DNA of 64,000 nt from [Clostridium] symbiosum (GCA_036419695.1 CP143946.1:3652001-3716000); one strand, 5' to 3'; counted from the first letter of the stretch, positions 1 to 7,370 are shown. Notes: generated from the letters alone by a model not told the origin. Translations and numbers: made by a program.

Positions 1-327
1 ATTATCGCTTGTTTGAAGACCTATAATAGAAAAAATTGAGTTAAAGGCTTTTATACGTTTCTTATAGGGAAATTCCTTCCATTTAACTTTAATACCAGCA
101 TAAAGCGCGATTATCACGATCATAGTAATTGAAATTTGACGGCAACTAGGAATGATTAAAAGAAAAAACAGTATTCCATATGATGTAAAATAAACCACAT
201 TCTGTTGTGAGGCTGTTATAATACCTGCAAACATTAAACTGAAAAAGGCGCGAAAAGCTAGCCCTAGCCCAGTTCCAAAAAGAATACTTAAATTATAAAC
301 CATATCATTATTTTCATTTTTACTCAT
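1..327 (-). CDS. Small membrane protein (3' end outside window)
   Basis: An open frame runs from an ATG at 327 leftwards off the window edge, giving at least 109 residues. The start is supported by a purine-rich ribosome site (AAGGGG) that overlaps the stop of the gene at 337-630, which suggests translational coupling. The product begins MSKNENNDMV and has two hydrophobic stretches (about residues 12-35 and 45-80), then a basic segment, so it is probably an integral membrane protein. It is third in a leftward set after the integrase. I do not recognise the family; cargo or accessory protein of the mobile element is an inference. Confidence 0.5.
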   Translation of the reverse strand, partial: MSKNENNDMVYNLSILFGTGLGLAFRAFFSLMFAGIITASQQNVVYFTSYGILFFLLIIPSCRQISITMIVIIALYAGIKVKWKEFPYKKRIKAFNSIFSIIGLQTSDN

Positions 328-336
328 ATTTACCCC

Positions 337-630
337 TTACTCTACTTCATAGTTATATAAATGCTTTATAAGCGTATATGAATTATAATTAATGACTACT
401 TTTCTTATTGTTTTATTTAAATTTGTATCTTTGCAAGGCATCGTATAATTGTTTTTATCATGTATGATTAAATTTAATGTCTTATAGACATTGGTTTTAT
501 CTCGAAACTTCATAAATTTATATTTTTCTAACAAGATTTTAAAATATTCTCTTTCAATAATTATTCTGTCATTCGTAATAGGATAGTTTTCTTCTAGCTT
601 TTCAACAATAGAAATATATTCCTTTATCAA
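337..630 (-). CDS. Hypothetical protein in integrase operon
   Basis: This product of about 97 residues is rich in Lys, Ile, Asn and Tyr, with no motif I recognise and no membrane segment. The annotated start is a TTG at 630, but the strong ribosome site (GGGGGTGA, 653-660) lies about 23 bases upstream of it. The codon properly spaced from that site is ATT at 646-648, which would add six residues (the protein would begin MNLLDLLIKEY). A rare ATT start is therefore possible. The gene follows the integrase stop by 35 bases on the same strand and probably shares its transcript. Confidence 0.5.
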   Translation of the reverse strand: MIKEYISIVEKLEENYPITNDRIIIEREYFKILLEKYKFMKFRDKTNVYKTLNLIIHDKNNYTMPCKDTNLNKTIRKVVINYNSYTLIKHLYNYEVE

Positions 631-665
631 TAAATCTAATAGATTAATAACTTCACCCCCTTCTT

Positions 666-1433
666 TTAAAATTTCACTTTACTATTAAGGTAAATTTCTA
701 TAGTTTCAATATTTTCGTGTCGCAACTTTTTCATGACTTCAATCTTAGATTTTGTTTTTTGATATTCTTGTTTTGCAAAAATTCTGCGTAAATCATGACA
801 GGAAAAATCTAATTTTTCTGCCTGTTTTTGCAAGTAAGGTGCTGAATAAAACAGCTTATCATTTACTGCTTTTTTCTCTATATGTGATTTCAATACATTA
901 AATAATTTCTTATTATCTTTTTTATATAACGTTATATTTTCCATATCACCCCCTTTTCCTTCAAATAAAAAAATGATTGAATCATTGTTTATTGTGCAAT
1001 CCTTCTTTTTAATTTGTGATAGTTCTGAAACTCTTAAACCAGTATTTAACATTGTTTCAAATGAAAGTTTCATTTTGTTATTGCGTAAATATTTTATTTT
1101 TTTATTAATTTTCGGAAAATCAATTAGCTTTTGTTTTCTATATTTTTTACTTGTATTGTATTTTAATTTTTCAATTTCCTCTAACTTTTCGTTCGGTAAT
1201 GAGATGTTTTTGTACTTTAAAAAATAGAACAAGGCATTCTTAGATTGTGAAAAATAATTTTCATATTTAATCGTTGATAAATTATTTATTATATTTTCAA
1301 TATCAATTTGATTGCTTAATAAACTTTGATCGGCTAAGAGTAATTCCATTCGATTGGCGTATGTGCGAGCCGTGGACGGTTGCAAGGATTTTTTAAGATA
1401 CTCCCTAAATCCATCTACTAAATCATATTTCAT
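666..1433 (-). CDS. int: Tyrosine recombinase / phage-type integrase
   Basis: This 255-residue protein has the lambda-integrase catalytic set: Arg134 in TGLRVSEL, His213 and Arg216 in CHDLRR, His239 in LRHEN and nucleophile Tyr248 in IEIYLN. The N-terminal ~90 residues resemble a SAM-like core-binding domain (PSTARTYANRM). It would catalyse strand exchange at att sites for integration and excision. The length is short for integrases with an arm-binding domain, which suggests a simple XerC/D-like architecture. The catalytic set is complete, so it should be active. It is AT-rich like its neighbours. A perfect 34-bp palindrome lies just upstream. Whether it inserted the element into the collagen-like gene is an inference. 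Confidence 0.9.
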   Translation of the reverse strand: MKYDLVDGFREYLKKSLQPSTARTYANRMELLLADQSLLSNQIDIENIINNLSTIKYENYFSQSKNALFYFLKYKNISLPNEKLEEIEKLKYNTSKKYRKQKLIDFPKINKKIKYLRNNKMKLSFETMLNTGLRVSELSQIKKKDCTINNDSIIFLFEGKGGDMENITLYKKDNKKLFNVLKSHIEKKAVNDKLFYSAPYLQKQAEKLDFSCHDLRRIFAKQEYQKTKSKIEVMKKLRHENIETIEIYLNSKVKF

Positions 1434-1457
1434 TCAAACCCACCTCTACAAAATCGC

Positions 1458-1491
1458 TGACATAATATAATATAAATATTATATTATGTCA
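1458..1491. promoter_or_regulatory. Perfect 34-bp palindrome upstream of integrase
   Basis: Two 16-base arms (TGACATAATATAATAT and its exact reverse complement) are separated by AA. The palindrome is 24 bases upstream of the integrase start codon. The position suits an operator over the integrase promoter, or a recombinase or excisionase binding site. The choice is inference; the symmetry is seen directly. Confidence 0.6.
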
Positions 1492-1545
1492 TTATCTAGT
1501 AATTTAAAATTATTGTTTCTTTGCTGATAAAATAAGGTTTTAATC

Positions 1546-1606
1546 GGTGTAACAAAGCTGTAATCTAACCATAATATTTTATTCATAAGTTACACTTTGG
1601 TTACAC
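1546..1606. repeat. GTTACAC repeats in the integrase upstream gap
   Basis: The 1434-1675 gap holds, besides the palindrome, GTTACAC at 1589-1595 and 1600-1606 (11-base spacing) and the inverted form GGTGTAAC at 1546-1553. Short repeats of this kind beside an integrase can be accessory recombinase sites, but they could also be chance in AT-rich DNA. Confidence 0.3.
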
Positions 1607-1639
1607 TATAAATATGCACTCAAAAAAACAAATAGACCA

Positions 1640-1666
1640 CAAAAAAAGGAGCTCTGAAAAACTCCT
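1640..1666 (-). terminator. Rho-independent terminator
   Basis: Read leftwards, AGGAG and CTCCT flank a short loop and are followed by a run of seven T. It sits 10 bases after the stop of the gene at 1676-1939. Confidence 0.6.
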
Positions 1667-1675
1667 GATTTTTCA

Positions 1676-1939
1676 TTACAATTTCATTATCTTTTTCATA
1701 ACTCTTACCCCGTCCATAAATCCACTTTTATATAAAAAATGTTCTTCACGCCTTAGTAATTCTATTGAACTATTGCAATAATCTTCAATTAAATCTCTAT
1801 CTTTTGGTGGTAGAGAATTTATTAACCGTTCAGCCTCTGCCATTCGTTCTTGCTCCTCTTCACTAGATGTAGTATTCAGTTGCTTTAATAGTGTATCAAG
1901 GTATTCTGTTAGAATCATATCAAGAAAATCGTTATCCAT
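1676..1939 (-). CDS. Hypothetical acidic helical protein
   Basis: This protein of about 87 residues begins MDNDFLDMIL and is rich in Glu and Leu, probably all helical. The frame is open further upstream, but the ATG at 1939 has a good ribosome site (AAGAAGG, 5-6 bases away) and is preferred to the ATG at 1975. It is divergent from the regulator at 2082 across a dyad-symmetric operator-like sequence, an arrangement seen in lysogeny modules. I do not recognise the family. It has its own terminator. Confidence 0.55.
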   Translation of the reverse strand: MDNDFLDMILTEYLDTLLKQLNTTSSEEEQERMAEAERLINSLPPKDRDLIEDYCNSSIELLRREEHFLYKSGFMDGVRVMKKIMKL

Positions 1940-1981
1940 ACTTTTTCCTTCTTTCATTCGATTAATAAACAACATAGTTAC

Positions 1982-2023
1982 ACATACTTACTATATATGA
2001 TAGATATTATATGGTAAGTATGT
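1982..2023. promoter_or_regulatory. Operator-like inverted repeat between divergent genes
   Basis: ACATACTTAC at 1982-1991 and its exact complement GTAAGTATGT at 2014-2023 flank an AT-rich core. The sequence lies between divergent starts at 1939 and 2082, which suits a binding site for one of the element's Cro/CI-like proteins. Assignment to a particular regulator is inference. Confidence 0.5.
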
Positions 2024-2081
2024 CAATAGTGATAATGCCTATATAATAAGTATCTAAAATATTTATTTGTGGGGTTTGCTG

Positions 2082-2330
2082 ATGTCTAAGAAGAAAGATA
2101 TAACAGAGCTGGAAGATTATCCATTATACTATGTGGACATTATGAGCATGATGGAGAAAAATAATATTTCTAAAAATTCACTATGTCGCATGACCGGTAT
2201 AGCTTACAATGCTTTGCAAAGATATTGTAAATCGGAAATTAAACGGGTTGATTTAGACGTTATATCAAGAATTTGTTGTGCTTTAAACTGTGATATTTCT
2301 GATATTATCAAAAAAGATGGAGATTATTGA
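2082..2330 (+). CDS. Cro/CI-type HTH regulator (HTH_26 class)
   Basis: This 82-residue DNA-binding protein has its helix-turn-helix in the central segment: NISKNSLCRMTGIAYN, followed by ALQRYC as recognition helix and ISRICCALNCDISDII as the closing helices, typical of the short HTH_26 branch of the Xre family. A longer TTG start at 2067 exists, but the ATG at 2082, with GGGG upstream, gives the usual N-terminus (MSKKKD). It is divergent from the gene at 1676-1939 and probably controls that promoter region. It overlaps the opposite-strand membrane gene by a few bases at its 3' end. Confidence 0.75.
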   Translation: MSKKKDITELEDYPLYYVDIMSMMEKNNISKNSLCRMTGIAYNALQRYCKSEIKRVDLDVISRICCALNCDISDIIKKDGDY

Positions 2331-2596
2331 ATGAATTTTTTAGCTATAAACTCTAAAAAACAATAAAATGAAATAGCAAAAAATGTAGTAAAAATAAGTG
2401 CTAAAGAAATACCTATTGGACAATAATTAAGGCACATTGCAAAGTCGATCTTCAAATAATCACAAACTATATAAGACAGTTTCAAACATTTTACAAACAA
2501 AATAGAAACTAAGATACAAGATAACCACAAAAGTTTTTCATATCTAAAAAAATCTATTAACTTTTTGAACGATAATTTAATATAAGCAAAAAACAT
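2324..2596 (-). CDS. Small membrane protein
   Basis: This 90-residue protein has two strongly hydrophobic segments (about residues 22-45 and 60-85) around a cysteine-containing middle, so it is probably an integral membrane protein. AAAGGAGA lies 11 bases before the ATG. It converges with the HTH gene at 2082-2330, and the 3' ends overlap. No family is recognised. Small membrane proteins of this size are common in phage and plasmid accessory regions, but no function can be assigned. Confidence 0.5.
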   Translation of the reverse strand: MFFAYIKLSFKKLIDFFRYEKLLWLSCILVSILFVKCLKLSYIVCDYLKIDFAMCLNYCPIGISLALIFTTFFAISFYCFLEFIAKKFIQ

Positions 2597-2655
2597 GCTT
2601 TTTAATTTCTCCTTTCATTGTATATTTAGTAAGTTAAAGCGTATTATAATTTTAG

Positions 2656-2680
2656 AGGTGAATATTCTTTCACCTTTTTA
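2656..2680 (+). terminator. Hairpin with T tract upstream of HTH gene
   Basis: AGGTGAA and TTCACCT form a seven-base stem with a six-base loop, followed by TTTT on the plus strand. It would stop plus-strand transcripts coming from 2082-2330 before the gene at 2745. Confidence 0.5.
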
Positions 2681-2728
2681 AGTATTTTAACTAAGAATAA
2701 AATATAATAACATATGAGGTGTACTATT

Positions 2729-2755
2729 ATGGGAAATTTATTATATGAGAGTTAA
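2729..2755 (+). CDS. Eight-codon leader ORF (MGNLLYES)
   Basis: ATG at 2729 follows GAGGTG with a seven-base spacer. The ORF reads MGNLLYES and stops at 2753-2755, overlapping the start of the HTH gene (2745) by 11 bases in another frame. The only clear ribosome site here belongs to this mini-ORF, so the regulator is probably translated by coupling. Seen in sequence; function inferred. Confidence 0.4.
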   Translation: MGNLLYES

Positions 2756-2990
2756 ATTAAGCAATTTTGGTAAGGCCGATTGGATAAAAATTATTAGAGA
2801 AAGCACTGGACTTAATCAAGCAGAATTTGGAAAACGTATTGGGAAAACAAAAAGAAGTATAATCGCTTATGAAAATGGTAAAAGTAATTATAATAGTGAA
2901 ACCTTAGAAATGATTTATAAAGAATTTAAAATTAACTTTATCGCTGAACACGAAAATAGTGATAACAAATGGAAGAACTTACGCCAATAG
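2745..2990 (+). CDS. Xre-family HTH regulator
   Basis: This 81-residue protein carries a canonical Cro/CI helix-turn-helix in residues 13-65: WIKIIRESTGLNQAEFGKRI, then GKTKRSIIAYENGKSNYNSE, with the Q-x3-G and S-x2-YENG signatures of HTH_3. The last third is charged and could be a dimerisation tail. The start overlaps an upstream mini-ORF that holds the ribosome site. It is one of three small regulators in the element, a number consistent with a lysogeny or conjugation control circuit, but the targets are unknown. Confidence 0.8.
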   Translation: MRVKLSNFGKADWIKIIRESTGLNQAEFGKRIGKTKRSIIAYENGKSNYNSETLEMIYKEFKINFIAEHENSDNKWKNLRQ

Positions 2991-3055
2991 GTTTTTTTAT
3001 TTGTTTATTCATAAACAAAATTAGTACAGATTTATAATGGAAAAGTGGTGAAAGC

Positions 3056-3115
3056 ATGGGATTTTTTGAAATCAAAAACTATGATAAACCAAAATTAAAA
3101 TTATTGCTCTATTAG
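3056..3115 (+). other. Possible 19-codon ORF or gene remnant
   Basis: ATG at 3056 follows AAGTGGTGAAAG and reads MGFFEIKNYDKPKLKLLLY before TAG. The +1 frame continues as LLEYKSK and then stops, so this may be the frameshifted 5' end of a decayed gene. The rest of the 2991-3271 gap shows nothing else that I can identify. Confidence 0.25.
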
Positions 3116-3271
3116 AATATAAAAGCAAGTGACCTACTACTTCTTTTATTACGTCATTCTCCATCACTCCTTACTTCCATACTTTCTTATTTATTATATC
3201 ATTAAACGGGATTCCCTGACCATATTTTTTTGTGTTTTTATATGATATAAGAGTATAAGGGTGATTCATTA

Positions 3272-3517
3272 ATGATTATAAAAAAGAAAGAATTTATATT
3301 TAATCAAAATATAATGACTATAATAGTAAATAATATTAGAAAATATAGAAGATATAGAAATTTAACACAAGAAGAATTAGCCTTTTATACTGATTTATCG
3401 AACGATTTTATCAGACGAATAGAGAGCGAAAATGGAAAAAGAGGGGTGTCATTATATACTCTATATAAAATATCTATTGTTTTAGAAACATCAATCGAAA
3501 AATTTTTTGAAGAATAA
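3272..3517 (+). CDS. Xre-family HTH regulator
   Basis: This 81-residue protein has an HTH_3 domain over residues 20-78: NIRKYRRYRNLTQEELAFYT, then DLSNDFIRRIES, with the LTQEELA and SxxxIxRIE signatures, and a C-terminal helix SIEKFFEE. AAGGGTGA lies eight bases before the ATG at 3272, which favours this start over the internal methionine. It is the last gene of the element and is followed 10 bases later by a perfect palindromic terminator. It resembles the small orphan repressors of integrative elements; the target is unknown. Confidence 0.8.
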   Translation: MIIKKKEFIFNQNIMTIIVNNIRKYRRYRNLTQEELAFYTDLSNDFIRRIESENGKRGVSLYTLYKISIVLETSIEKFFEE

Positions 3518-3527
3518 TGAATCAAAT

Positions 3528-3553
3528 AAAAAGACGGTTTAAACCGTCTTTTT
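3528..3553. terminator. Perfect bidirectional terminator at element edge
   Basis: The sequence is a 26-base perfect palindrome with a GACGG/CCGTC core bounded by runs of A and T, so it can terminate from both sides. It marks the last element-like sequence before the collagen-like gene. Confidence 0.8.
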
Positions 3554-3554
3554 A

Positions 3555-4805
3555 TTGTATTGTGCATTGTGTTTCAATGGTTTGGCGTATTTTGCTGGAC
3601 CTACTGGTGCTGCCGGTATGAACGGCGCTATGGGACCGACCGGACCAACTGGTGCTGCCGGTGCCAACGGCGCCAATGGCGCTACAGGTGCTACGGGCGC
3701 CACCGGCGCTCAGGGACCTGCAGGACGTACAGGTGCTACCGGAGCCACAGGCGCTACCGGCGCTACAGGTGCAACCGGCGCTACAGGTGCCAACGGTGCC
3801 CAGGGACCCGCAGGACCTGCCGGTGCTACGGGCACTACCGGTGCCAACGGCGCTACAGGCGCTACCGGCGCTACAGGTGCTACGGGCGCTGCCGGTGCAA
3901 ATGGTGCCAACGGTGCTACAGGTGCCACGGGTGCTACAGGTGCCAACGGTGCGGCAGGGCCAACAGGACCTACCGGTGCCACGGGTGCCAACGGCGCTAT
4001 GGGCGCTACGGGACCGACCGGCGCTACCGGCGTTACTGGACCAACAGGACCTACCGGCGCAAACGGTGCTACCGGGCCAACAGGACCTACCGGTGCCACG
4101 GGCGCAAACGGTGCCAACGGCGCGGCAGGACCTACGGGACCGACGGGCGCTACCGGCGCAAACGGTGCCAACGGCGCGGCAGGACCGACGGGAGCCAGAG
4201 GTGCTACCGGTGTCACGGGCGCTACCGGCGCCGCTGCCACCATCACCATCGGAACCGTAACCACGGGCGAACCCGGTACAGACGCACAGGTCACCAACTC
4301 CGGCACGAAGCAGGATGCCATCTTCAATTTTGTTATCCCACGCGGCGCAACGGGATGCTGCTGCTGTTGCCCAAGTATGCTGGCTGCAGTCGATACCAGC
4401 ACCCAGTCCCCGGCAGATCAGGGTGCTCTTATCTTTACCGACACGCCTATTGTTTCGGGAAACGGAATCTACCATCAGCCAGGCAGCTCTGTAGTGGAAA
4501 TCACGGAATCCGGCATCTATCAGGCCTTCTTCCACAGCACCATTGCGGTTGACCCCTGCACTCCAATTCCATCCTCCGCCCTGGTACGGCTCTATCTCAA
4601 CGGTTATCCGATACCCGGTGCCTCAGCACGGCGCACCATCACCTCCACAAATGAAGTTGCCACCATATCTTTCGATGTAGCATTCCCGGTCCACAATCCG
4701 ATTGCCAACCTGGAAGTTATCGTTGATAATGCCGGCTTTACTTTCTCCGATACTGCACTTACGGTCATCAGACTTGGAAATCTGTGTTATGCAGATGTGC
4801 AGTAA
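3555..4805 (+). CDS. Collagen-like repeat protein, 5'-truncated (BclA-like)
   Basis: The frame opens at a TTG at 3555 with no ribosome site and no in-frame ATG until codon 22. The first 14 codons look like read-through of the element border, so the true 5' end is missing. From 3597 about 70 uninterrupted Gly-X-Y triplets follow, rich in GPTG, GATG and GANG. Then comes a conserved linker (GEPGTDAQVTNSGTKQDAIF), a five-cysteine cluster and a C-terminal domain of about 130 residues with the beta-rich look of BclA/C1q-TNF-like trimeric heads. Such proteins are surface or exosporium filaments. The GC content and codon use match the chromosome, not the element. I read it as a chromosomal gene split by the element; whether it is restored by excision is unknown. 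Confidence 0.85.
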   Translation: MYCALCFNGLAYFAGPTGAAGMNGAMGPTGPTGAAGANGANGATGATGATGAQGPAGRTGATGATGATGATGATGATGANGAQGPAGPAGATGTTGANGATGATGATGATGAAGANGANGATGATGATGANGAAGPTGPTGATGANGAMGATGPTGATGVTGPTGPTGANGATGPTGPTGATGANGANGAAGPTGPTGATGANGANGAAGPTGARGATGVTGATGAAATITIGTVTTGEPGTDAQVTNSGTKQDAIFNFVIPRGATGCCCCCPSMLAAVDTSTQSPADQGALIFTDTPIVSGNGIYHQPGSSVVEITESGIYQAFFHSTIAVDPCTPIPSSALVRLYLNGYPIPGASARRTITSTNEVATISFDVAFPVHNPIANLEVIVDNAGFTFSDTALTVIRLGNLCYADVQ

Positions 4806-4973
4806 TCATGGATTATAACCTGCACGCTTCGCGCACAGCTCACCGTAATCAATCATGTAAAACACTCTCCGAAATTTTTATTACCAGGCACTGATCGGGT
4901 AAAATGTACGCCACACATTTTATCCCGTTAAAATATAGAAAGCAGACACAAAAGTCCTTTCACCACCGCAATC

Positions 4974-5015
4974 AGACAATGGAAAACACGCCCCGCGGAC
5001 GTTTCATTGCCAACC
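4974..5015. repeat. Dispersed palindromic repeat, family D copy 1
   Basis: The sequence resembles copies at 10311, 34016 and 58076: (G/A)AAA(A/G)CACG, a TTCGC-like centre, then (C/A)(T/G)TTTCATTGCCA. The rest of the 4806-5023 gap shows no gene. Confidence 0.5.
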
Positions 5016-5023
5016 AATAAAAT

Positions 5024-5064
5024 ATGCCATATTGCAGTTCTGCCGCCAGGCTGCAATATGGCAT
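5024..5064 (-). terminator. Terminator of the CitMHS transporter gene
   Basis: ATGCCATATTGCAG and its exact complement form a 14-base stem around a 13-base loop. On the minus strand the stem is followed by a T-rich tail (TTTTATT). It lies 25 bases beyond the stop at 5089. Confidence 0.85.
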
Positions 5065-5088
5065 TTACATTAAAATAGATATAACCGT

Positions 5089-6393
5089 TTATAAAATCGG
5101 CAGATATCCAAGCAGAAGTCCTGCCCCCATAAAAATCACAAAGATTCCGATACACCATTTAAAAATATATCCCTGGTACTCGGCCAGTGAGATTTCCGTC
5201 ATATCCATCAGCAGATATATAAACGGCACCAGCGGGCTCAGGAAATGGAACGCCTGCCCCATCAGGGCTGCAAAGCCAATCTGGAGATCGGTGAAGCCGT
5301 ATGCCTGTGCCGTAGCGGCCAGAGGCGGTAATACGCCGTAATAAAATGCGTCATTGTTAAGAAGATAGGTACCGGGTGCGCTGACAACGGCAATGATAAC
5401 TGCAAAATAACGTCCCAGTGATTCCGGAATTACCGATACAAGGAGCTGTGCAATGGCGTTGGACATGCCTGCATCTTCCGGTCCGTTTAAAACTCCCATC
5501 AGGACGCCTGCCCCCAGAACCATCATAACAACGCTGATCATGTCGGGCGCCAGAGAACTGATGACATTCCTCTGCGTTTTCTGGACAGGGTAGTTAACCA
5601 CCAGCGCAATCGCGGTGCCCACGCCAAAGAGAATTGCCGAAGATGCAAGGCCCATAATCAGGGATGCAATAATGGCGGCCGTCAAAATTACGTTAAACAG
5701 GATCAGTTTCGGGCGTTTCCATTCGCGCTCTTCACCGGAAATCTCCACCGTATTTACCGAGTTGGTGATATTTGCAATGCCCAGTCTTTTTCGTTCTTTT
5801 AATCCCAGATAATATGACACTCCGATTACATAGATTGCTGACAGGGCCATTCCCGGCACAAGCGGGGCGAGAATCTCGCCTGCATCCAGGTTCATAACCG
5901 ACATAACGCGGGCGGTCGGGCCTCCCCACGGAATCAGGTTCATGATACAGTTCTGGAGAATAATCAGGTTGGCGAGATAAATCTTTTTGATTTTCAGCCT
6001 GTTGTAGATTGGAATCATCGCGGTACAGCAAATCATTACCGTTGTCGTTCCGTCGCCGTCAAGAGACACAAAAGCGGCGAGAACGGCCGTTCCGACAAGA
6101 ACCTTAAGCGGGTCTCCCTTACACCAGGCGACAACTCGGTCAACCATCGGATCAAACATGCCGGCAGTAAGCATGACCCCAAAATACAGAATAGCGAATG
6201 TCATCATTGCGAATGTAGATGCAACGCTCTTGATTCCGTCCATGGCATACTTAAGTGTATCCCATCCATACCCGGCCAGCAGGCCGAAGACAATCGGCAC
6301 CAGTATTAAAGATGTGAACGGACTCAATTTTTTGGCCATGATTAACGCCATAAAGACAACGATCATGGCTAACCCCAGAAAAGCTAAAGACAT
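5089..6393 (-). CDS. CitMHS-family citrate/divalent cation symporter
   Basis: This 434-residue polytopic protein has about 11-12 hydrophobic segments and matches the CitMHS family (citrate-Mg2+ or citrate-Ca2+ proton symport) in length and in motifs such as SLDGDGTTTVMI near residue 110 and NLIPWGGPTAR near residue 155. It would import metal-complexed citrate or a related di/tricarboxylate at the cytoplasmic membrane; the substrate is inferred from the family. An AAGGAGGAG site precedes the ATG. It is divergent from the regulator at 6596, which with the hybrid kinase downstream may control it. It has its own strong terminator. Confidence 0.88.
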   Translation of the reverse strand: MSLAFLGLAMIVVFMALIMAKKLSPFTSLILVPIVFGLLAGYGWDTLKYAMDGIKSVASTFAMMTFAILYFGVMLTAGMFDPMVDRVVAWCKGDPLKVLVGTAVLAAFVSLDGDGTTTVMICCTAMIPIYNRLKIKKIYLANLIILQNCIMNLIPWGGPTARVMSVMNLDAGEILAPLVPGMALSAIYVIGVSYYLGLKERKRLGIANITNSVNTVEISGEEREWKRPKLILFNVILTAAIIASLIMGLASSAILFGVGTAIALVVNYPVQKTQRNVISSLAPDMISVVMMVLGAGVLMGVLNGPEDAGMSNAIAQLLVSVIPESLGRYFAVIIAVVSAPGTYLLNNDAFYYGVLPPLAATAQAYGFTDLQIGFAALMGQAFHFLSPLVPFIYLLMDMTEISLAEYQGYIFKWCIGIFVIFMGAGLLLGYLPIL

Positions 6394-6595
6394 AACATAC
6401 TCCTCCTTTTATTCATTTGCTTCTTTTGTTTTCATTACTGCCATTCTATTCCGTGCTTCTTAATATCTCGTGAAAAAGTCTTAAAAAACATTCACATTTT
6501 AGTCGGATTGGCCACTCTTAGCGGAAAATTAACGGGACGTTTCTGCTATTTTTCTTATAATAAGGATAAGGAATGAAAAGGAAAGGTGGAAATTT
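6394..6595. promoter_or_regulatory. Divergent control region between CitMHS and regulator
   Basis: A perfect TATAAT at 6556-6561 lies 34 bases before the regulator start at 6596; no good -35 is visible at 17 bases, as expected if an activator is needed. I could not identify an operator. Confidence 0.4.
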
Positions 6596-7291
6596 ATGTC
6601 GGACGGAACCGTATTGATTGTAGATGACGAACCTGCGATACGCAAACTGCTTTCCAGAGTGGCTTCAAACTGCGGCTATGACGCTGTCACCGCCTCAAAC
6701 GGCCATGAGGCAATCATCATGAGCCGGGACAGTAAAGTAAACCTGATCCTTCTGGATATTATGATGAATGGAAATGATGAGGGTTTTGAGGTAATCCGCC
6801 GCCTCAGGGCTGCCGGCAATGAGATTCCCATTATCGTCCTGAGCGGACGCACGGAAGACTTCGATACGCTGTACGGCCTGGATATCGGCGCCGACGATTA
6901 TATCGGTAAGCCGTTTAACCCGGTCGTGCTGGGTGCGAAGATGAAAGCCCTGATCCGGAGGGATCAGAAAGCCTCCCGCTCTGTCCCGGATTTTATCACC
7001 GCCGGACCATTCCGGTATAACAGCATGACAATGGAACTTTTTAAGGAAGAGCGCCGTATTCCGCTCTCCTCCAGGGAAAACGTCCTGATGAAACTGTTCC
7101 TCTGCAATGCCGGCCGCGTCTTTACAAAAGAGCAGCTCTACGAACAGGTATGGAACAGTTCCGTCGTAGATAAAAATACCATCATGGTCTACATAAGCCA
7201 TCTCCGGAACAAGATAGAGGAGGATCCGAAAAACCCCAGATATCTGAAAACGGTTTGGGGCCTCGGATATAAATTCACGGTTAAAAAATAA
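6596..7291 (+). CDS. OmpR/PhoB-family response regulator
   Basis: This 231-residue protein has an N-terminal receiver domain (residues 4-118; acidic pair Asp10-Asp11, phosphoacceptor Asp54 in LILLDIMM, and the GKPF lysine near 105) and a C-terminal winged helix (residues 135-230, ending YLKTVWGLGYKF, typical of Trans_reg_C). Phosphorylation would control DNA binding. AGGTGGAAATTT precedes the ATG. It is divergent from the citrate-type transporter and 200 bases upstream of the hybrid kinase on the same strand, with a terminator and a new promoter between them, so the pair may be tuned independently. Regulation of the transporter is inferred from position. Confidence 0.9.
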   Translation: MSDGTVLIVDDEPAIRKLLSRVASNCGYDAVTASNGHEAIIMSRDSKVNLILLDIMMNGNDEGFEVIRRLRAAGNEIPIIVLSGRTEDFDTLYGLDIGADDYIGKPFNPVVLGAKMKALIRRDQKASRSVPDFITAGPFRYNSMTMELFKEERRIPLSSRENVLMKLFLCNAGRVFTKEQLYEQVWNSSVVDKNTIMVYISHLRNKIEEDPKNPRYLKTVWGLGYKFTVKK

Positions 7292-7331
7292 CAATTCTCC
7301 GACTCAGCCATCAATAAAAACGTCTATCCCG

Positions 7332-7370
7332 GCCGCTGCCTCTATTTTATATATGCAGCGGCTGATTTTA
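7332..7370 (+). terminator. Terminator after response regulator
   Basis: GCCGCTGC and GCAGCGGC form an eight-base stem with a 15-base loop, followed by TGATTTTATT. It separates the regulator from the kinase gene. Confidence 0.65.

Larger units (their letters stand above)
1..3590. mobile_element. Right part of an AT-rich integrated element
   Basis: This stretch is visibly much more AT-rich than everything after about 3595. It encodes a tyrosine recombinase, three small Cro/CI-type regulators and small membrane or hypothetical proteins, and no housekeeping gene. It ends beside a perfect palindromic terminator (3528-3553), after which the GC-rich collagen-like coding sequence begins without any start signal. 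I infer an integrative element or prophage remnant whose right end lies at about 3554-3596. The left end is outside the window, so its size and attachment site cannot be given. Confidence 0.75.

Noticed and set aside
3552..4552. Long open frames on the other five frames of the collagen-like region
   Set aside because: The Gly-X-Y codon repeats leave all frames open; the alternative products are low-complexity shadows without ribosome sites or family features.
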